From NCBI GenBank assembly GCA_964006375.1, contig OZ023267.1, forward strand, positions 33,472,266 through 33,536,265: 64,000 bases of DNA, given 5' to 3'. The position numbers and the translations under genes are program-made. This document shows, piece after piece, positions 11,189 through 23,530 of the stretch (position 1 is the first letter of the stretch; every line of letters starts with the position of its first letter). The DNA is from Tillus elongatus. Its lineage: Eukaryota; Arthropoda; Insecta; Coleoptera; Cleridae. The notes beneath the pieces were generated by a model, which worked only from the letters and a program-made list of their open reading frames with translations, was not told the DNA's origin and did no database searches.

Positions 11189-12513
11189 CTTCTTGAAAAA
11201 CACAATCTCATCCACGACAGGCAGTATGGATTCCGTCAGCGCAGATCAACTGCCGACCTCCTTTCCTTTGTCACCCATTCTTAGAACAAGTCTATTGTAC
11301 TACACGGTGAATCCCAGATTGTCGCTCTAGACATATCCAAAGCATTCGACCAGGTCTGGCACGCAGCGCTGCTTAATAAACTACTGGCCTATGGCCTACC
11401 ACCAAAACTCTGTACGTGGACAGCAAATTTTCTCTCCAACCGGAGAAGTTCTGTTGTCGTGGATGGCCATTCCTCTAACCGGTATTCAATTAATGCAGGA
11501 GTTCCTCAAGGTTCAGCTTTAGCCCCTACTTTGTTTCTTCTCCACATCAATGACCTCGTCTCTAGCACATCCAACCCAGTTCACAGTTACGCGGACGACA
11601 GCACCCTCCACTCAAATATACAATATTCTAAGCCTGTCTCTTTAGCCCAATTAGATGAGGATCGCAGACTCATGGAGGGTTCTATCTCCGTGGATCTCCA
11701 AAACATATTAGACTGGGGGAAGTAGAAATACTGTACAATTCAACCCCACCAAATCACAGTCTTGCGTTCTTTCTCATAAGAGATACGCCAGCCCTAGACC
11801 CATCACAATAAACAACCTAGGTATTCAAAGTAATGAGTCCTTTTCACTTGTTGGCATTTCTGTGGATCAAAATCTCAATTGGCACCAACATGTCACATTA
11901 ATTGCAGAAGCGGCTGCTAAGAAATTAGGTTTCCTCTTCCGGGCTCGCAAATACTTTTCACCAGCTAATCTCTATACCTTATATACTTCACAAATAAGAC
12001 CAAATCTCGAATACTGCTCCCATATCTGGGGTGCTGCTGCCACTTCTACACTCGCTATCCTGAACTCCATTCAGAAGAGAGCTATACATCTAATTGGTGA
12101 CCCTACCCTCACCCAAAGACTGCCATCCCTTGCCCACCGATGTGCCGTTGGTGACCTATATATATCTCTCTCTCTTTTATAGATATCTGCACGGGCATTG
12201 CTCAGAGGAGCTTTCTTCCATAGTTCCTCCACCTGCTGCCCCCAACAGATCTACCAGGGGAACAGAGCGAATGCACCCTTTTATTGTCCAGGTCACCAGA
12301 CATAGAGCATCTTGTTATGCCCGCTCTTTTGTCCCGAGGACTTCCAAGTTGTGGAATTCCTTGCCGGCACATGTTTTTCCTTCTCCCCTGAACCTCCAAA
12401 CCTTCAAGTCTAGAATTAACAAGCTGCCTCTTTCCTCCTTGTCGACACACACGGTACGATAGTATTTAGGCTGTAAGCCCTCGTGGTGTGTTGAAATAAA
12501 AAAATAAAAAAAA
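11189..12513 (+). pseudogene. Main LINE, 5'-truncated copy (copy 3)
   Basis: Starts at the equivalent of 'LEKHSLIHDRQYGFRQR' of the 988-residue protein and runs to the 3' end. It includes the RT motifs LDISKAFDQVWH, AGVPQGSALAPTLF and YADDSTLH, and the conserved C-terminal EYCSHIWGAA block. It ends with the 3' UTR 'GTAAGCCCTCGTGGTGTGTT' and an A-rich tail to 12513. A stop after SWxNKS ('TTCTTAGAAC' near 11280), a frameshift near 11725 and another near 12160 inactivate it. It is inserted at the edge of the 221-bp repeat. Confidence 0.9.
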
Positions 12514-12569
12514 CTTCAGTAGCTGGAACATCAGGTTTAGTAATCTCAAAGAACAGACAGGCAGTCTGA

Positions 12570-12989
12570 GTGGCTGCTAGTGAAAATATTGTAAATACCC
12601 CAACCAAAGATTATGAAACCGCTGCTGAAGAAAATATTGAAAACACAAACAACGATGAAGAAACCCAAAGAGAGCTGACAGATAAGCAAAATTCTACCCC
12701 ACGTGGAAGAAAGAGAAAGCTCGATCCAACGTCATGGAAAAGATCCGTAAAGCTACAGGAACGATTAGACACGAAAACACTAAGACATGAAATTCCGAAT
12801 TGCAAATGCAATAAATTAATATTGCAAAAACAAAATTCCACTTTTGCGAATTACAAGCTTACCCCGACCTCACATAACGAACAAACTTTGTACCCGAAAG
12901 GCTGCACAAAACCTTGTGAAGTTAAGAAAGGTCGACCAGTAAGTAAAGTGAAGGAAAATCCAAGACCTCGAAGATGTTTGGTCAATTAA
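12570..12989 (+). CDS. Lysine-rich 139-residue ORF, possible N-terminal DDE-family relic
   Basis: An open frame of 139 codons. It begins MAASENIVNTPTKDYE, has an acidic N-terminal third (residues 12-40), and then a basic block PRGRKRKLDPTSWKRSVK at about 45-62. It continues with a short 'IPNCKCNK' and ends with a basic Pro/Lys tail. The 'GRKRKLDPxxWKRxxxK' block is a hallmark I associate with the N-terminus of the same insect DDE-like family as the pseudogene at 798-1870, where a cysteine-rich 'CKC..C' segment follows. No downstream catalytic region is present. It lies between the LINE poly(A) tail at 12513 and the right 221-bp repeat. It may be a captured or decayed N-terminal exon; whether it is expressed cannot be judged. 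Confidence 0.4.
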   Translation: MAASENIVNTPTKDYETAAEENIENTNNDEETQRELTDKQNSTPRGRKRKLDPTSWKRSVKLQERLDTKTLRHEIPNCKCNKLILQKQNSTFANYKLTPTSHNEQTLYPKGCTKPCEVKKGRPVSKVKENPRPRRCLVN

Positions 12990-13076
12990 CTAAAACTTAA
13001 GGACAGAACAGTGTCCTTATGTCAAGCAGATTTTTTGGCGATTCACGGAATAAAAAGTAGTAGGCTTATAAATAAT

Positions 13077-13297
13077 TTGTAAAATAAAAATAGTGCTGCA
13101 AATTGAATCATAACTTCCACATTGCTGTGATAACTTATTCTCTTCAGAAATACATTCTCACGGAATGAATTTAGGGCCCATGACTTGACCACAAAGAAAA
13201 TATTTGTATTCCTGTATATAAACTTTTAAAACGTTATATTGCTCGAGTTTTATTGAAAAAATGCCAATTTTCACGAAATCACCGCTTAATTATCCCC
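13077..13297 (+). repeat. Direct repeat, right copy (221 bp)
   Basis: See the left copy at 10968-11188. The right copy continues into 'TAACTTCTGAAGAGATCC', text absent from the left copy because the LINE interrupts there. Confidence 0.85.
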
Positions 13298-13299
13298 TA

Positions 13300-13880
13300 A
13301 CTTCTGAAGAGATCCTACCCAAAAGCGATTCGAAGCTTTCCTTTGTCGGGTGCTAACTGGATACCAAATTTGAAGATGCGATCTCAATTTATTCTAAAGT
13401 TATTGCGCCTATTAACAGACAGACGTACATTCCGACAGGCCGATAAACCGCCAGGCAAACAAATTTTTGCTCCAGAAACAAAATTTCACTATGTTCTAAG
13501 ACTTTTTACGCCGTTTTGGAAAAAAATATATTCGAAATTTTGTCAACAATATTCCACCCCCACACATTCAACCCCTAATTTAATTTCAAGACAGAATACC
13601 AGATGCTTAAAGAAATTAAAAGTTTTCTAATAAATAAACCCTACCCCCTCAAGCGATTTTACCCAAAAACAATCCGAATTGTTTGTTTGTCGTGTGCTAA
13701 CTGTACACCAAATTTGGAGAAGGTATCTCAATTAGTTCTAAAGTTATCGTGACTACAGACATACAGACCGACAGACAAAAAAAATGTTTGTTCCCAAATC
13801 ATGTTTTCTATATGTTTTGATACTTTTGACGACGTTTAAGCAAAACAAAAAATTTTTGTCGCCGATGCGATACCTCCGAC
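13300..13880 (+). repeat. Two diverged tandem units of a ~330-bp repeat
   Basis: Units at about 13300-13630 and 13640-13880 both contain 'GTGCTAACTG(G/T)A(T/C)ACCAAATTTG(A/G)AGA', then 'ATCTCAATT(T/A)(A/G)TTCTAAAGTTAT', then a run of 'ACAGAC' and an AAAATTT-rich end. There is no protein family in the 95-residue frame across the first unit. Confidence 0.5.
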
Positions 13881-13901
13881 ACGTTGTGACGTGAAGTAAA
13901 A

Positions 13902-13902
<1 letters not shown>

Positions 13903-13985
<83 letters not shown>
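13903..13985. repeat. (TA)n microsatellite
   Basis: About 82 bp of uninterrupted TA. Confidence 0.95.
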
Positions 13986-13989
<4 letters not shown>

Positions 13990-14331
13990 TTTGCCAGTCT
14001 GTATCTTTTAAATGGGGCCTCTTACGATATATGTTTATACGAACTTTTAGTCCTAAAAATAGTCTTCTATGTGATGGTAAAATCCTGCTACAAACAACTG
14101 ACTCAGCCTGTATATAAACATAACAATTGAAAATAGATTTTGGGTGTCCTAATTCGCGCTCCTATGAAACATTTTTAAAAACCTTAGTCACGACCTCACT
14201 CTAGAAGTTTTTCTATGAAAATTCTCTAAAAATAAATAAATCAAACAGCAAAAACTTTTCAAATACATTTATCTAATAAGTAATGCAAAACTATACTGAG
14301 TGATCAGAGTTTGCTTCAGCTTCCATATCAG

Positions 14332-16526
<2,195 letters not shown>

Positions 16527-17039
16527 TGTTTTAAAAATGATGGTCTATGTTACAGGTGCACATTCAGCACAAAAAATAAGACTATTTTTTCATATAAACA
16601 TGGGTCCGCAAATGCTTAGTTTTTTAAATACAGCGTGTTATTTATTTTTGTCAGTTTTTCACGAATATGTCCGAGTCAAATTAAAATTTTGGCGTAATAG
16701 TTGGCGTGCGGGGGTTTTGAGGGCAAGAAATTTAAATATGTTATTGTTAATAACACTGCTGGTAGAGGGCGCCACCTGTAATACTATGCTTGCATTCAAT
16801 TGGCTATAATTTTTTGACACCCAGTAATATCAACCTACCGTATAGCTGCATTGCAGCCCTTATCAATTGTAAGCAAAAAATGTATATTTGATCCTAATCT
16901 CTCAGACACACCATTTTCGAGATATTTCAATTTTTGTATGTCGATGTCGCTCAAAAATTAATTTTTCTCAAGTAATTAATTGTATTTTCTGCAAATTTTA
17001 ACAACAAATAAAACAACAAATAAAAAAGCTTATAACATT

Positions 17040-17335
17040 TTATGATACCTGACTACAATAAATGTTCAAAATGGCCACCCTCCACTTCAATACACTTTCG
17101 TATTCTGCGGAGCATACAACGTCGTACTCTGTGAAATATTTGTGGTGTATTTCTAATTTGTTCGCATCCAAGTACAATTCTTTGCTGCAGATCATCAACA
17201 TTTTCAACATTTGCTTCTTAAACAATACTTTTGAGATGCCCCATAAATAAAAGTCAATTGGATTTAAATCAGGGGATCGAGCCGGCCATGGCTGAGGTCC
17301 ACCGCGTCCGACCATCTGCGTCCAAAAGTATTTAG
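17040..17335 (-). pseudogene. M2 transposase, C-terminal part
   Basis: The minus-strand frame reads AKYFWTQMVGRGGP, then WPARSPDLNPIDFYLWG (third catalytic block), and then a tail ending IYCSQVS. It is the continuation of the segment at 20500-21359; the LINE cut the gene between the second and third catalytic blocks. When the flanks are abutted the reading frame continues without a shift. Confidence 0.85.
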
Positions 17336-17337
17336 CA

Positions 17338-17402
17338 GGTGGTAGTGGAATTTTCCTTTATGTAACAGTAAAGGATTTTTTCACGCCCGAGGAGGTACCA
17401 CC
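17338..17402 (+). promoter_or_regulatory. Predicted 5'-end RNA stem of the LINE
   Basis: The first bases, GGTGGTA, are perfectly complementary to TACCACC near 17395-17402. Between them is a second hairpin, TCCTTTA-(8 nt)-TAAAGGA. The copy at 41396 has the inner hairpin as TCCTTTAC/GTAAAGGA (the wobble pair became C-G) and a slightly weakened outer helix. A fold right at the 5' terminus is typical of elements that use a self-cleaving ribozyme or internal promoter, but I could not match the full HDV-like core. Confidence 0.35.
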
Positions 17403-17481
17403 CCATACATCAAGGGGCCGGTGAAGTCCCAACGGACGTTTCCGGTTCTGGTGTATGAGTCGGTTTCCCTTATAAGCAAAA

Positions 17482-20448
17482 ATGATGATGGCTCCTCCTT
17501 GTATAAAATATTCCGGAGGCAAAATACCCCTCCATTCGGATCTCCGGGAGAGGGGTGTACAGGGGGCGCCAACATCAAGATTTAACATATCGTTTTCGAA
17601 TATATGTGGCCTAAATTCTAACCTGAACTCCGTCCACCATTTCCTCCAGGCTAACAGGCCCCAACTCCTCTTCCTCACCGAAACCCAAATCAGTGCCAAA
17701 ACAGCCACTCATCACCTTAATTTCCCGGGGTATGAGCTCCTTACTGCCTTTAGATTGCATGGAGGCGTGTGCGCATACGTCCGTAGCAATCTACCCTGCA
17801 CCAGACTTCCCAATTTAGAAGCTGGAAGAAAAGACATACTATGGATAAAACTCTCTCTCAGGGCTGCAACTAAATTCATCTGTTGCATTTACCGGTCACC
17901 TTCTGACAACAACTTTGTCCAGCTCTTTGACTACCTTTCTGAAAAAACCGACTATCTGATTTCTGAATATCCTTCCTCCGAGGTCACTATTCTTGGCGAC
18001 TTCAATGTCCATAATAAGGAATGGCTAGGATCTTCAAAAACCGATCCACAAGGGAGAGCAGCGGAGGCCTTTGCAGTCAGCAATTCTTTGGCCAATATGG
18101 TTCAGCAACCTACTTACTTTCCTCGTATCCCAACACACAGCTCAAATCCCTTGGATCTCCTTCTTACTACAAATCCTGAATGCTATAAGATATCAGTCAC
18201 CGCCCACCTTGGTCGCTCAGACCACGGCATGGTCACTGCTTCCTGTGCAATGCAACCCGAGGTCACACAGTCATCACACCCACGTATCGTTTGGCACTAC
18301 AACTCCGCAAACTGGGACGAAATGCGGGATTACTTTTCCTCATTTCCATGGGCGTCTGTCTGCTTCTCTCATCCTGACCCCTCTGATATCTCAGAAAACG
18401 TCACCGAAATTATCCAAGCTGGCATGGAATTATTTATTCCACGTACACAGAAAACCTCTTCAGCCACTCAAAAGCCCTGGTTCTCTAAATCCTGTGACAA
18501 GGCCAGACTTGAAAAGGTCAAAGCTCACAAAACGCTTCTACACAATCCCAGTCAAGAAAATCGTCAAGCATTCAACGACGCAAGAAACCGCTATGTCCGC
18601 ATTCTTTCTGAGGCAAAAAACTCGTTTAATAACCACATCAAAAACAAAGTCCTCTCAAGCTCCAACGGCGGCAAACCCTTCTGGACTCTTGCTAAGTCTA
18701 TTGGGAATAATTTCTGCAAGAGCACGTTCCCACCTCTCGTCTCAGGTGATGAAATTGTTTCTACCGCCCTGGGCAAGGCTGAACTTTTTGCTTCGTTGTT
18801 CGCTGGAAATTCTACTCTCAACCCACCTTTAAATGTTCAACCACCAACAGTCCCCAACGTCGCGCATAAAATGACTGATATCATTTTCAAAACTAAAAAG
18901 GTACGAAAGATGCTCTCTTCTCTTAATACCAGGAAAGCCTCTGGACTTGACGAGATCCCAGCAATTGTTCTCAAAAAATGCGCACCAGAACTTGCTCCTG
19001 TCCTGACTCGTCTGTTTCAGATATCTTACAATAAAGGCATATTCCCTAGTAACTGGAAAACTGCTCGAGTACAACCCATCCCCAAGAAAGGATCCAAAGC
19101 GCTTCCTAGCAACTACAGGCCTATTTCTCTCCTTTCAGTCATCTCTAAAGTGATGGAAAAGTATATAAACACCGAACTACTAAAATTCCTTGAAAAACAC
19201 AGTCTAATCCACGACAGGCAGTATGGATTCCGTCAGCGCAGATCGACTGCCGACCTCCTTTCCTTTGTCACCCATTCTTGGAACAAGTCTATGGAACAAC
19301 ACGGTGAATCCCAGATTGTTGCTCTAGACATATCCAAAGCATTCGACCAGGTCTGGCACGCAGCGCTGCTTAATAAACTTCCGGCCTATGGCCTACCACC
19401 AAAACTTTGTACCTGGACAGCAAATTTCCTCTCCAACAGGAGCATATCTGTTGTTGTGGATGGCCATTCCTCTAAACTGTATCCAATTAATGCAGGAGTT
19501 CCTCAAGGTTCAGCTTTAGCCCCTACTTTGTTTCTTCTCCACATCAATGACCTCCTCTCTAGCACATCCAACCCAGTTCACAGTTACGCGGACGACAGCA
19601 CCCTCCACTCAAACATACAATATTCTAAGCCTGTCTCTTTAGCCCAATTAGATGAGGATCGCAGACTCATGGAGGGTTCTGTCTCCGTAGACCTCCAAAA
19701 AATATTAGACTGGGGAAGTAGAAATCTTGTACAATTCAACCCCACCAAAACTAAGTCTTGCTTTCTTTCTCACAAGAGATACAGCAGCCCTAGGCCCATC
19801 ACAATGAACAACCAAGTTATTCAAAGTAATGAGTCCTTTTCTCTTGTTGGCATTTCTGTGGATCGAAATCTTAATTGGCACCAACATGTTACATCAATTG
19901 CAGAAGCGGCTGCTAAGAAATTGGGTTTCCTCTTCCGGGCTCGCAAATACTTTTCACCAACTAATCTCTATACCTTATACACTTCACAAATAAGGCCAAA
20001 CCTCGAATACTGCTCCCACATCTGGGGTGCAGCAGCCGCTTCTACACTCGCTATCCTGGACTCCATTCAAAAGAGAGCTATACGTCTCATCGGTGACCCT
20101 ACCCTCACCCAAAGGCTTCCATCCCTTGCCCACCGACGTGCCGTTGGTGACCTCTCTCTCTTTTATAGATATCTGCACGGGCACTGCTCAGAGGAGCTTT
20201 CCTCCATAATTCCCCCACCTGCTGCCCCCAGCAGATCTACCAGGGGAACAGAGCGAATGCACCCTTTTACTGTCCAGGTCACCAGACATAGAACATCTTG
20301 TTATGCCCGCTCTTTTGTCCCGAGGACTTCCAAGTTGTGGAATTCCTTGCCGGCACATGTTTTTCCTTCTCCTCCGAACCTCCAAACATTCAAGTCCAGA
20401 ATTAACAAGTTGCCTCTTTCCTCCTTGTCAACACCCACGGTACGATAG
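17482..20448 (+). CDS. LINE polyprotein: endonuclease and reverse transcriptase
   Basis: An intact frame of 988 codons for target-primed reverse transcription. The N-terminal APE-like endonuclease covers about residues 34-250: FSNICGLNSN, the LTETQIS glutamate, LGDFNVHN near 170-176, and SDHGMV near 246-251. A linker of ~200 residues follows. The reverse transcriptase spans about 520-780: SNYRPISLLSVISKVMEKYI, LDISKAFDQVWH (Asp at ~616), GVPQGSALAPTLF, and YADD at ~702-705 with the two catalytic aspartates. The C-terminal 'thumb/connection' region carries YCSHIWGAAAAS, FVPRTSKLWNSLP and FKSRINKLPLS. There is no RNase H and no zinc knuckle. The start was chosen as the first of three consecutive Met codons; translation from any of them leaves the endonuclease whole. 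All catalytic motifs are intact, and the other copies in the window (9063, 11189, 39273, 42733) are clearly broken, so this is the youngest and possibly active copy. Confidence 0.9.
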   Translation: MMMAPPCIKYSGGKIPLHSDLRERGVQGAPTSRFNISFSNICGLNSNLNSVHHFLQANRPQLLFLTETQISAKTATHHLNFPGYELLTAFRLHGGVCAYVRSNLPCTRLPNLEAGRKDILWIKLSLRAATKFICCIYRSPSDNNFVQLFDYLSEKTDYLISEYPSSEVTILGDFNVHNKEWLGSSKTDPQGRAAEAFAVSNSLANMVQQPTYFPRIPTHSSNPLDLLLTTNPECYKISVTAHLGRSDHGMVTASCAMQPEVTQSSHPRIVWHYNSANWDEMRDYFSSFPWASVCFSHPDPSDISENVTEIIQAGMELFIPRTQKTSSATQKPWFSKSCDKARLEKVKAHKTLLHNPSQENRQAFNDARNRYVRILSEAKNSFNNHIKNKVLSSSNGGKPFWTLAKSIGNNFCKSTFPPLVSGDEIVSTALGKAELFASLFAGNSTLNPPLNVQPPTVPNVAHKMTDIIFKTKKVRKMLSSLNTRKASGLDEIPAIVLKKCAPELAPVLTRLFQISYNKGIFPSNWKTARVQPIPKKGSKALPSNYRPISLLSVISKVMEKYINTELLKFLEKHSLIHDRQYGFRQRRSTADLLSFVTHSWNKSMEQHGESQIVALDISKAFDQVWHAALLNKLPAYGLPPKLCTWTANFLSNRSISVVVDGHSSKLYPINAGVPQGSALAPTLFLLHINDLLSSTSNPVHSYADDSTLHSNIQYSKPVSLAQLDEDRRLMEGSVSVDLQKILDWGSRNLVQFNPTKTKSCFLSHKRYSSPRPITMNNQVIQSNESFSLVGISVDRNLNWHQHVTSIAEAAAKKLGFLFRARKYFSPTNLYTLYTSQIRPNLEYCSHIWGAAAASTLAILDSIQKRAIRLIGDPTLTQRLPSLAHRRAVGDLSLFYRYLHGHCSEELSSIIPPPAAPSRSTRGTERMHPFTVQVTRHRTSCYARSFVPRTSKLWNSLPAHVFPSPPNLQTFKSRINKLPLSSLSTPTVR

Positions 20449-20499
20449 TATTTAGGCTGTAAGCCCTCGTGGTGTGTTGTTGACATAAAAAAAAAAAAA

Positions 20500-21359
20500 T
20501 TTCTCATGTAATTTCTGACATTTAGGGCTAAATGTGAGGGGGCTCCGTCATGCATAAACCACAGTTTATGTCTTATGTTAAGAGGTACATTTTCTAATAA
20601 CCCATTTAGTTGGTTTTGCAGGAATTCAAGATAAGTTGTAGCATTAAGTCTGTAAGGTGAAAAAATTGGTCCTATCAAATTACACCCTACAATTTCAGCC
20701 CATACATTTAAGGAAAATTGCTGTTGATGATGCCTTTCAAAAACTGCGTGGGGATTTTCGTCAGCCCAAATATGGCTGTTACGAAAATTGACGATCCCGT
20801 CGCGCCTAAATCCAGGCTCGGCAGTGAACAAAACACAATTCAACAAGTTATCTACATTATTATGTTGAAGAAACCATTGTCAAAATTTTAGGCGATGTAT
20901 AAAATCTGTTTCAGGCGATAGTGCCTGCACACGTTGGATGTGATATGGACGCAATTATTGCTCGTGAAGAACCCGCCATATGATTGCATTGGATGCTCCC
21001 AGATGATTGGCCATTTCCCTAGTACTTATTTTTGGATTTTGTTCAATTTCATTCCTAACAGCCTCTTTAAAATCAGGATTTCGTGCACTTCATGGTCTGC
21101 CTCGACCAGCAGTAACTTTATTAAGGGTACCTGGTAAAAAAAATATGTGTTCGAAAGACACAGATTGATGTATTAGATAATGTAAGTATGTACCTGTTTC
21201 TCGCAGACGGAGGTCAATCCTTTGAAACATCCTTCTGTCTGGAATTCTCCGATTTGGGAAGGCTTCTTCATACAGTCGTTTCGCCTCATAACAGTTACCA
21301 AAAGCCCGTGAATACATAACATGCATGTCTGTTAGTTCGTTGTTGGTAAAGACTTCCAT
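20500..21359 (-). pseudogene. M2 transposase, N-terminal and central part
   Basis: The minus strand begins MEVFTNNELTDMHVMYSRAF at 21359 and continues with NRRIPDRRMFQRIDLRLRET (helix-turn-helix region). Further on are ISTREMANHLGAS, FTAEPGFRRDGIVNFRN, FSLNVWAEIVG, GPIFSPYRLNATTYLEFL and FMHDGAPSHLALNVRNYM up to the LINE junction at 20500. The first catalytic block, normally 'FTDE', reads FTAE here, so a catalytic aspartate is replaced by alanine. The second block (HDGAPSH) is intact. Stops near 21105 and 20880 and frame changes add to the inactivation. Confidence 0.85.
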
Positions 21360-22069
21360 ATTTAATTAGAAAAATTACGGACAATACAATTAATTATTTA
21401 AAAATTGTGAGTAGTCTCAAACTTAAAAGTGAAATGTTGTATATGTCCCGACGAAAACGCAAAAGTTAAGTCCCGTAACGATGGAAACCACTCTGTTAAA
21501 TGGTTTGTTCAAAGTTTGTTATCATGGCTTTTTATTTTATCTTCACGATTGTGTCTTATCAGTTCTTTATTCTTGTAAGGTTTTAATTTTTAACTAGAGA
21601 ATAAGAAAATTGAGTTTATACATACTGATAGCAATTAACAGGTGAAAAATGTATTCCTATGATTTGTCGCAGAATTAATTTTTGAGCGACATCGACATAC
21701 AAAAATTGAAATATCTCGAAAATGGTGTGTCTGAGAGATTTAAATCAAGTATACATTTTTTGCTTACAATTGATAAGGTCTGCAATGTAGCTATATAGTA
21801 GGTCGATATTACTGGGTGTCAAAAAATTATAGCAAGCCATGTCTTACAGGTGGCGCCCTCTGCCAGCAGTGTTATTAACAATAACATTTTTAAATTTCCC
21901 TCGCAAACCGCCACATACCAAGTTTTACGTCAAAATTTTAATTTGACTCGGACTTATTCGTGAAAAACAAATAACTTTAACACGCTGTATTTAAAAATAT
22001 GAAAAAAATAGTCTTATTTTTTTGTGCTGAATGTGCATCTGTAACATAGACTATCATTTTTGAAACACC

Positions 22070-22072
<3 letters not shown>

Positions 22073-22141
<69 letters not shown>

Positions 22142-22160
22142 GTATATGTGTGTGTGTGTA
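22073..22160. repeat. (TA)n with (GT)n end, right flank of M2
   Basis: About 60 bp of TA, then TGTATATGTATATG and a short GT run. A second short GT run lies at 22217-22230. Confidence 0.95.
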
Positions 22161-22545
22161 GGATACTTATTGTATATGGGCATACTGTAAAATTTAAGCC
22201 AATAAAGTAATAATAATGTGTGTGTGTGCGTGTCATCAGTTAAAAAAATAATTAACTATCGTTCATTTAACACATGCACCAAATAATAATACTATAATAA
22301 TAATGATTTTCTTTGAAATCAATCTTTTCCGAGAATATCTTCCGAGGTCAATTGATTTGAATGACTTTATCATTAATACCATTTAATCCCAAATTTCTTT
22401 GTGTCATTTAACAATAATAATAGACTAGTAATACCCAATTACTGAGAAAAGCTTCCCAAAGCAACAAAAAAATCATTTCTTAAACGTCAACACGTCTGAG
22501 TTTGACAATTTTTATTCCTCTAACCACAATAAAAATTATCATTAT
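22161..22545. other. No recognisable feature
   Basis: AT-rich spacer with scattered ATAATAATA runs. Confidence 0.4.
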
Positions 22546-22549
22546 TATG

Positions 22550-22790
22550 AGCCGTACGACAGTCGCCATCTCGGTGCTTAAGTAGATAATATGTTGTTAC
22601 GACATTTTTAATAAACAAAATATTATACATAAAGACAGTACAAGTAACCAACGATTTAGAGAAATTGTCGGTTCTGTGATTTTGTCTCCCAATAGAGGGT
22701 ACAGTGTTTGTAAGCCTGGTATGCATTTTGGCCATTATTAGAAACACAAACCAGTTTCGCTCTCATAAAGCTCAACAGTGCGTTATACTT
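22550..22790 (+). repeat. Interspersed repeat family E copy
   Basis: Order of blocks: GCCATCTCGGTGCTTAAG, ATGTTGTTACGACA, TTATACATAAAGACAGTA, CCAACGATTTAGAGAAAT, AGAGGGTACAGTGTTTGTAA, and AAACCAGTTTCGCTCTCAT. The next copy at 22860 repeats the same order, so the two form a diverged direct pair. Confidence 0.6.
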
Positions 22791-22859
22791 ATAATAATCA
22801 AAAATACTACCCAAATAACTTGGCTAAATGTAGCCAACCTCAGAGAACATTGTGAGCTG

Positions 22860-23080
22860 TCGACAGACTCGCCATCTAGGTGCGTCACCAGGTAATATGT
22901 TGTCACGACAGCTCTAATAAACACACAATGTTATACATAAAGACTGTGTACAACCAACGATTTGAAAAAATCGCCAGCCCTGTTACTTACTTCCCTAAAA
23001 CAGGGAACAATGATATAAGGCTAGGTACATATCTGGTCATTAATGAAAGCGAAACCGGTATGTGTTTCTAATAATAGTCA
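22860..23080 (+). repeat. Interspersed repeat family E copy
   Basis: Contains GCCATCTAGGTGCGTCACC, ATGTTGTCACGACAGCTCTA, TTATACATAAAGACTGTG, CCAACGATTTGAAAAAAT and ACAGGGAACAATGATATAAG. It ends with GAAAGCGAAACCGGTATGTG. Confidence 0.6.
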
Positions 23081-23317
23081 AAAATACATCTAGTCTGACA
23101 TTATCATTATTAATAAAACAACTAATCATCTGAGGTATGTATCCTATTGTACTAAAATAAAATCATCTTTATTCTAACAGTCAAAATCTTTTTCTAACAT
23201 CTAAACTGCCGCACCTGCTAAAGATTAATGTACGATGCGTTTGTAAAATGCCACTTACTAAAAAAAACTATCAAAACCACAAAAATCATCTTGAGCGTTG
23301 AAGTAGCGTTATATTTG

Positions 23318-23530
23318 TATTTTTGTTTCTTTAACGTTGGTCTTAAGTTTTGCCACACTCTCCTGGAAATTCCGCCGAACTCCTGCCTTTCTATAAGCAT
23401 GGTGGGATATTTAACGTGGGTAACATCGAATGGTACACGGGACAGACGGCTTTACGCCACCTTCGAAGGGCGGAACGTGCAACTATCCAACTTGCTGAAA
23501 CACAAAGCCACTAATCGCCTGATTCTGTTT
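23318..23530 (-). mobile_element. SINE fragment, diverged and internally deleted
   Basis: Matches the SINE at 23919-24278 in its central part ('CTCTCCTGGAAATTCCGCCG', 'CCTGCCTTTCTATAAG', 'GGGCGGAACGTGCAACTATC') but lacks the tRNA-like head and has a deletion after 'CTTTAACGTTGGTC'. Confidence 0.6.

Larger units (their letters stand above)
17336..20499 (+). mobile_element. Full-length non-LTR retrotransposon (LINE), single ORF
   Basis: It runs from AGGTGGTAGTGG to a 13-base poly(A) ending at 20499, about 3.16 kb. The copy at 39273-41396 starts at the same base pattern (AGGTGGTTGTGG), so this is a real 5' end and not a truncation point. There is about 145 bp of 5' UTR, a 988-codon ORF with APE-type endonuclease and reverse transcriptase, a ~50-bp 3' UTR with 'GTAAGCCCTCGTGGTGTG', and the A tail. 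No ORF1 is present. The insertion is inside the transposase gene of M2; I see no obvious target duplication (the flanks read ...TATTTAGCA and TTTCTCATG...). The clade is unresolved: length and layout resemble RTE-type elements, whereas the C-terminal 'EYCSHIWG...RAIRLIGDP' block is of the kind often labelled jockey/CR1-like. Confidence 0.9.

Noticed and set aside
10968..13297. LTR retrotransposon
   Set aside because: The 221-bp repeats lack TG/CA ends and no primer-binding site, gag or pol lies between them; the RT inside belongs to a 5'-truncated LINE.
17482..20448. Host gene with endonuclease/RT homology
   Set aside because: It has a poly(A) tail, four degenerate copies nearby and a nested position in a transposon; it is a retrotransposon ORF.
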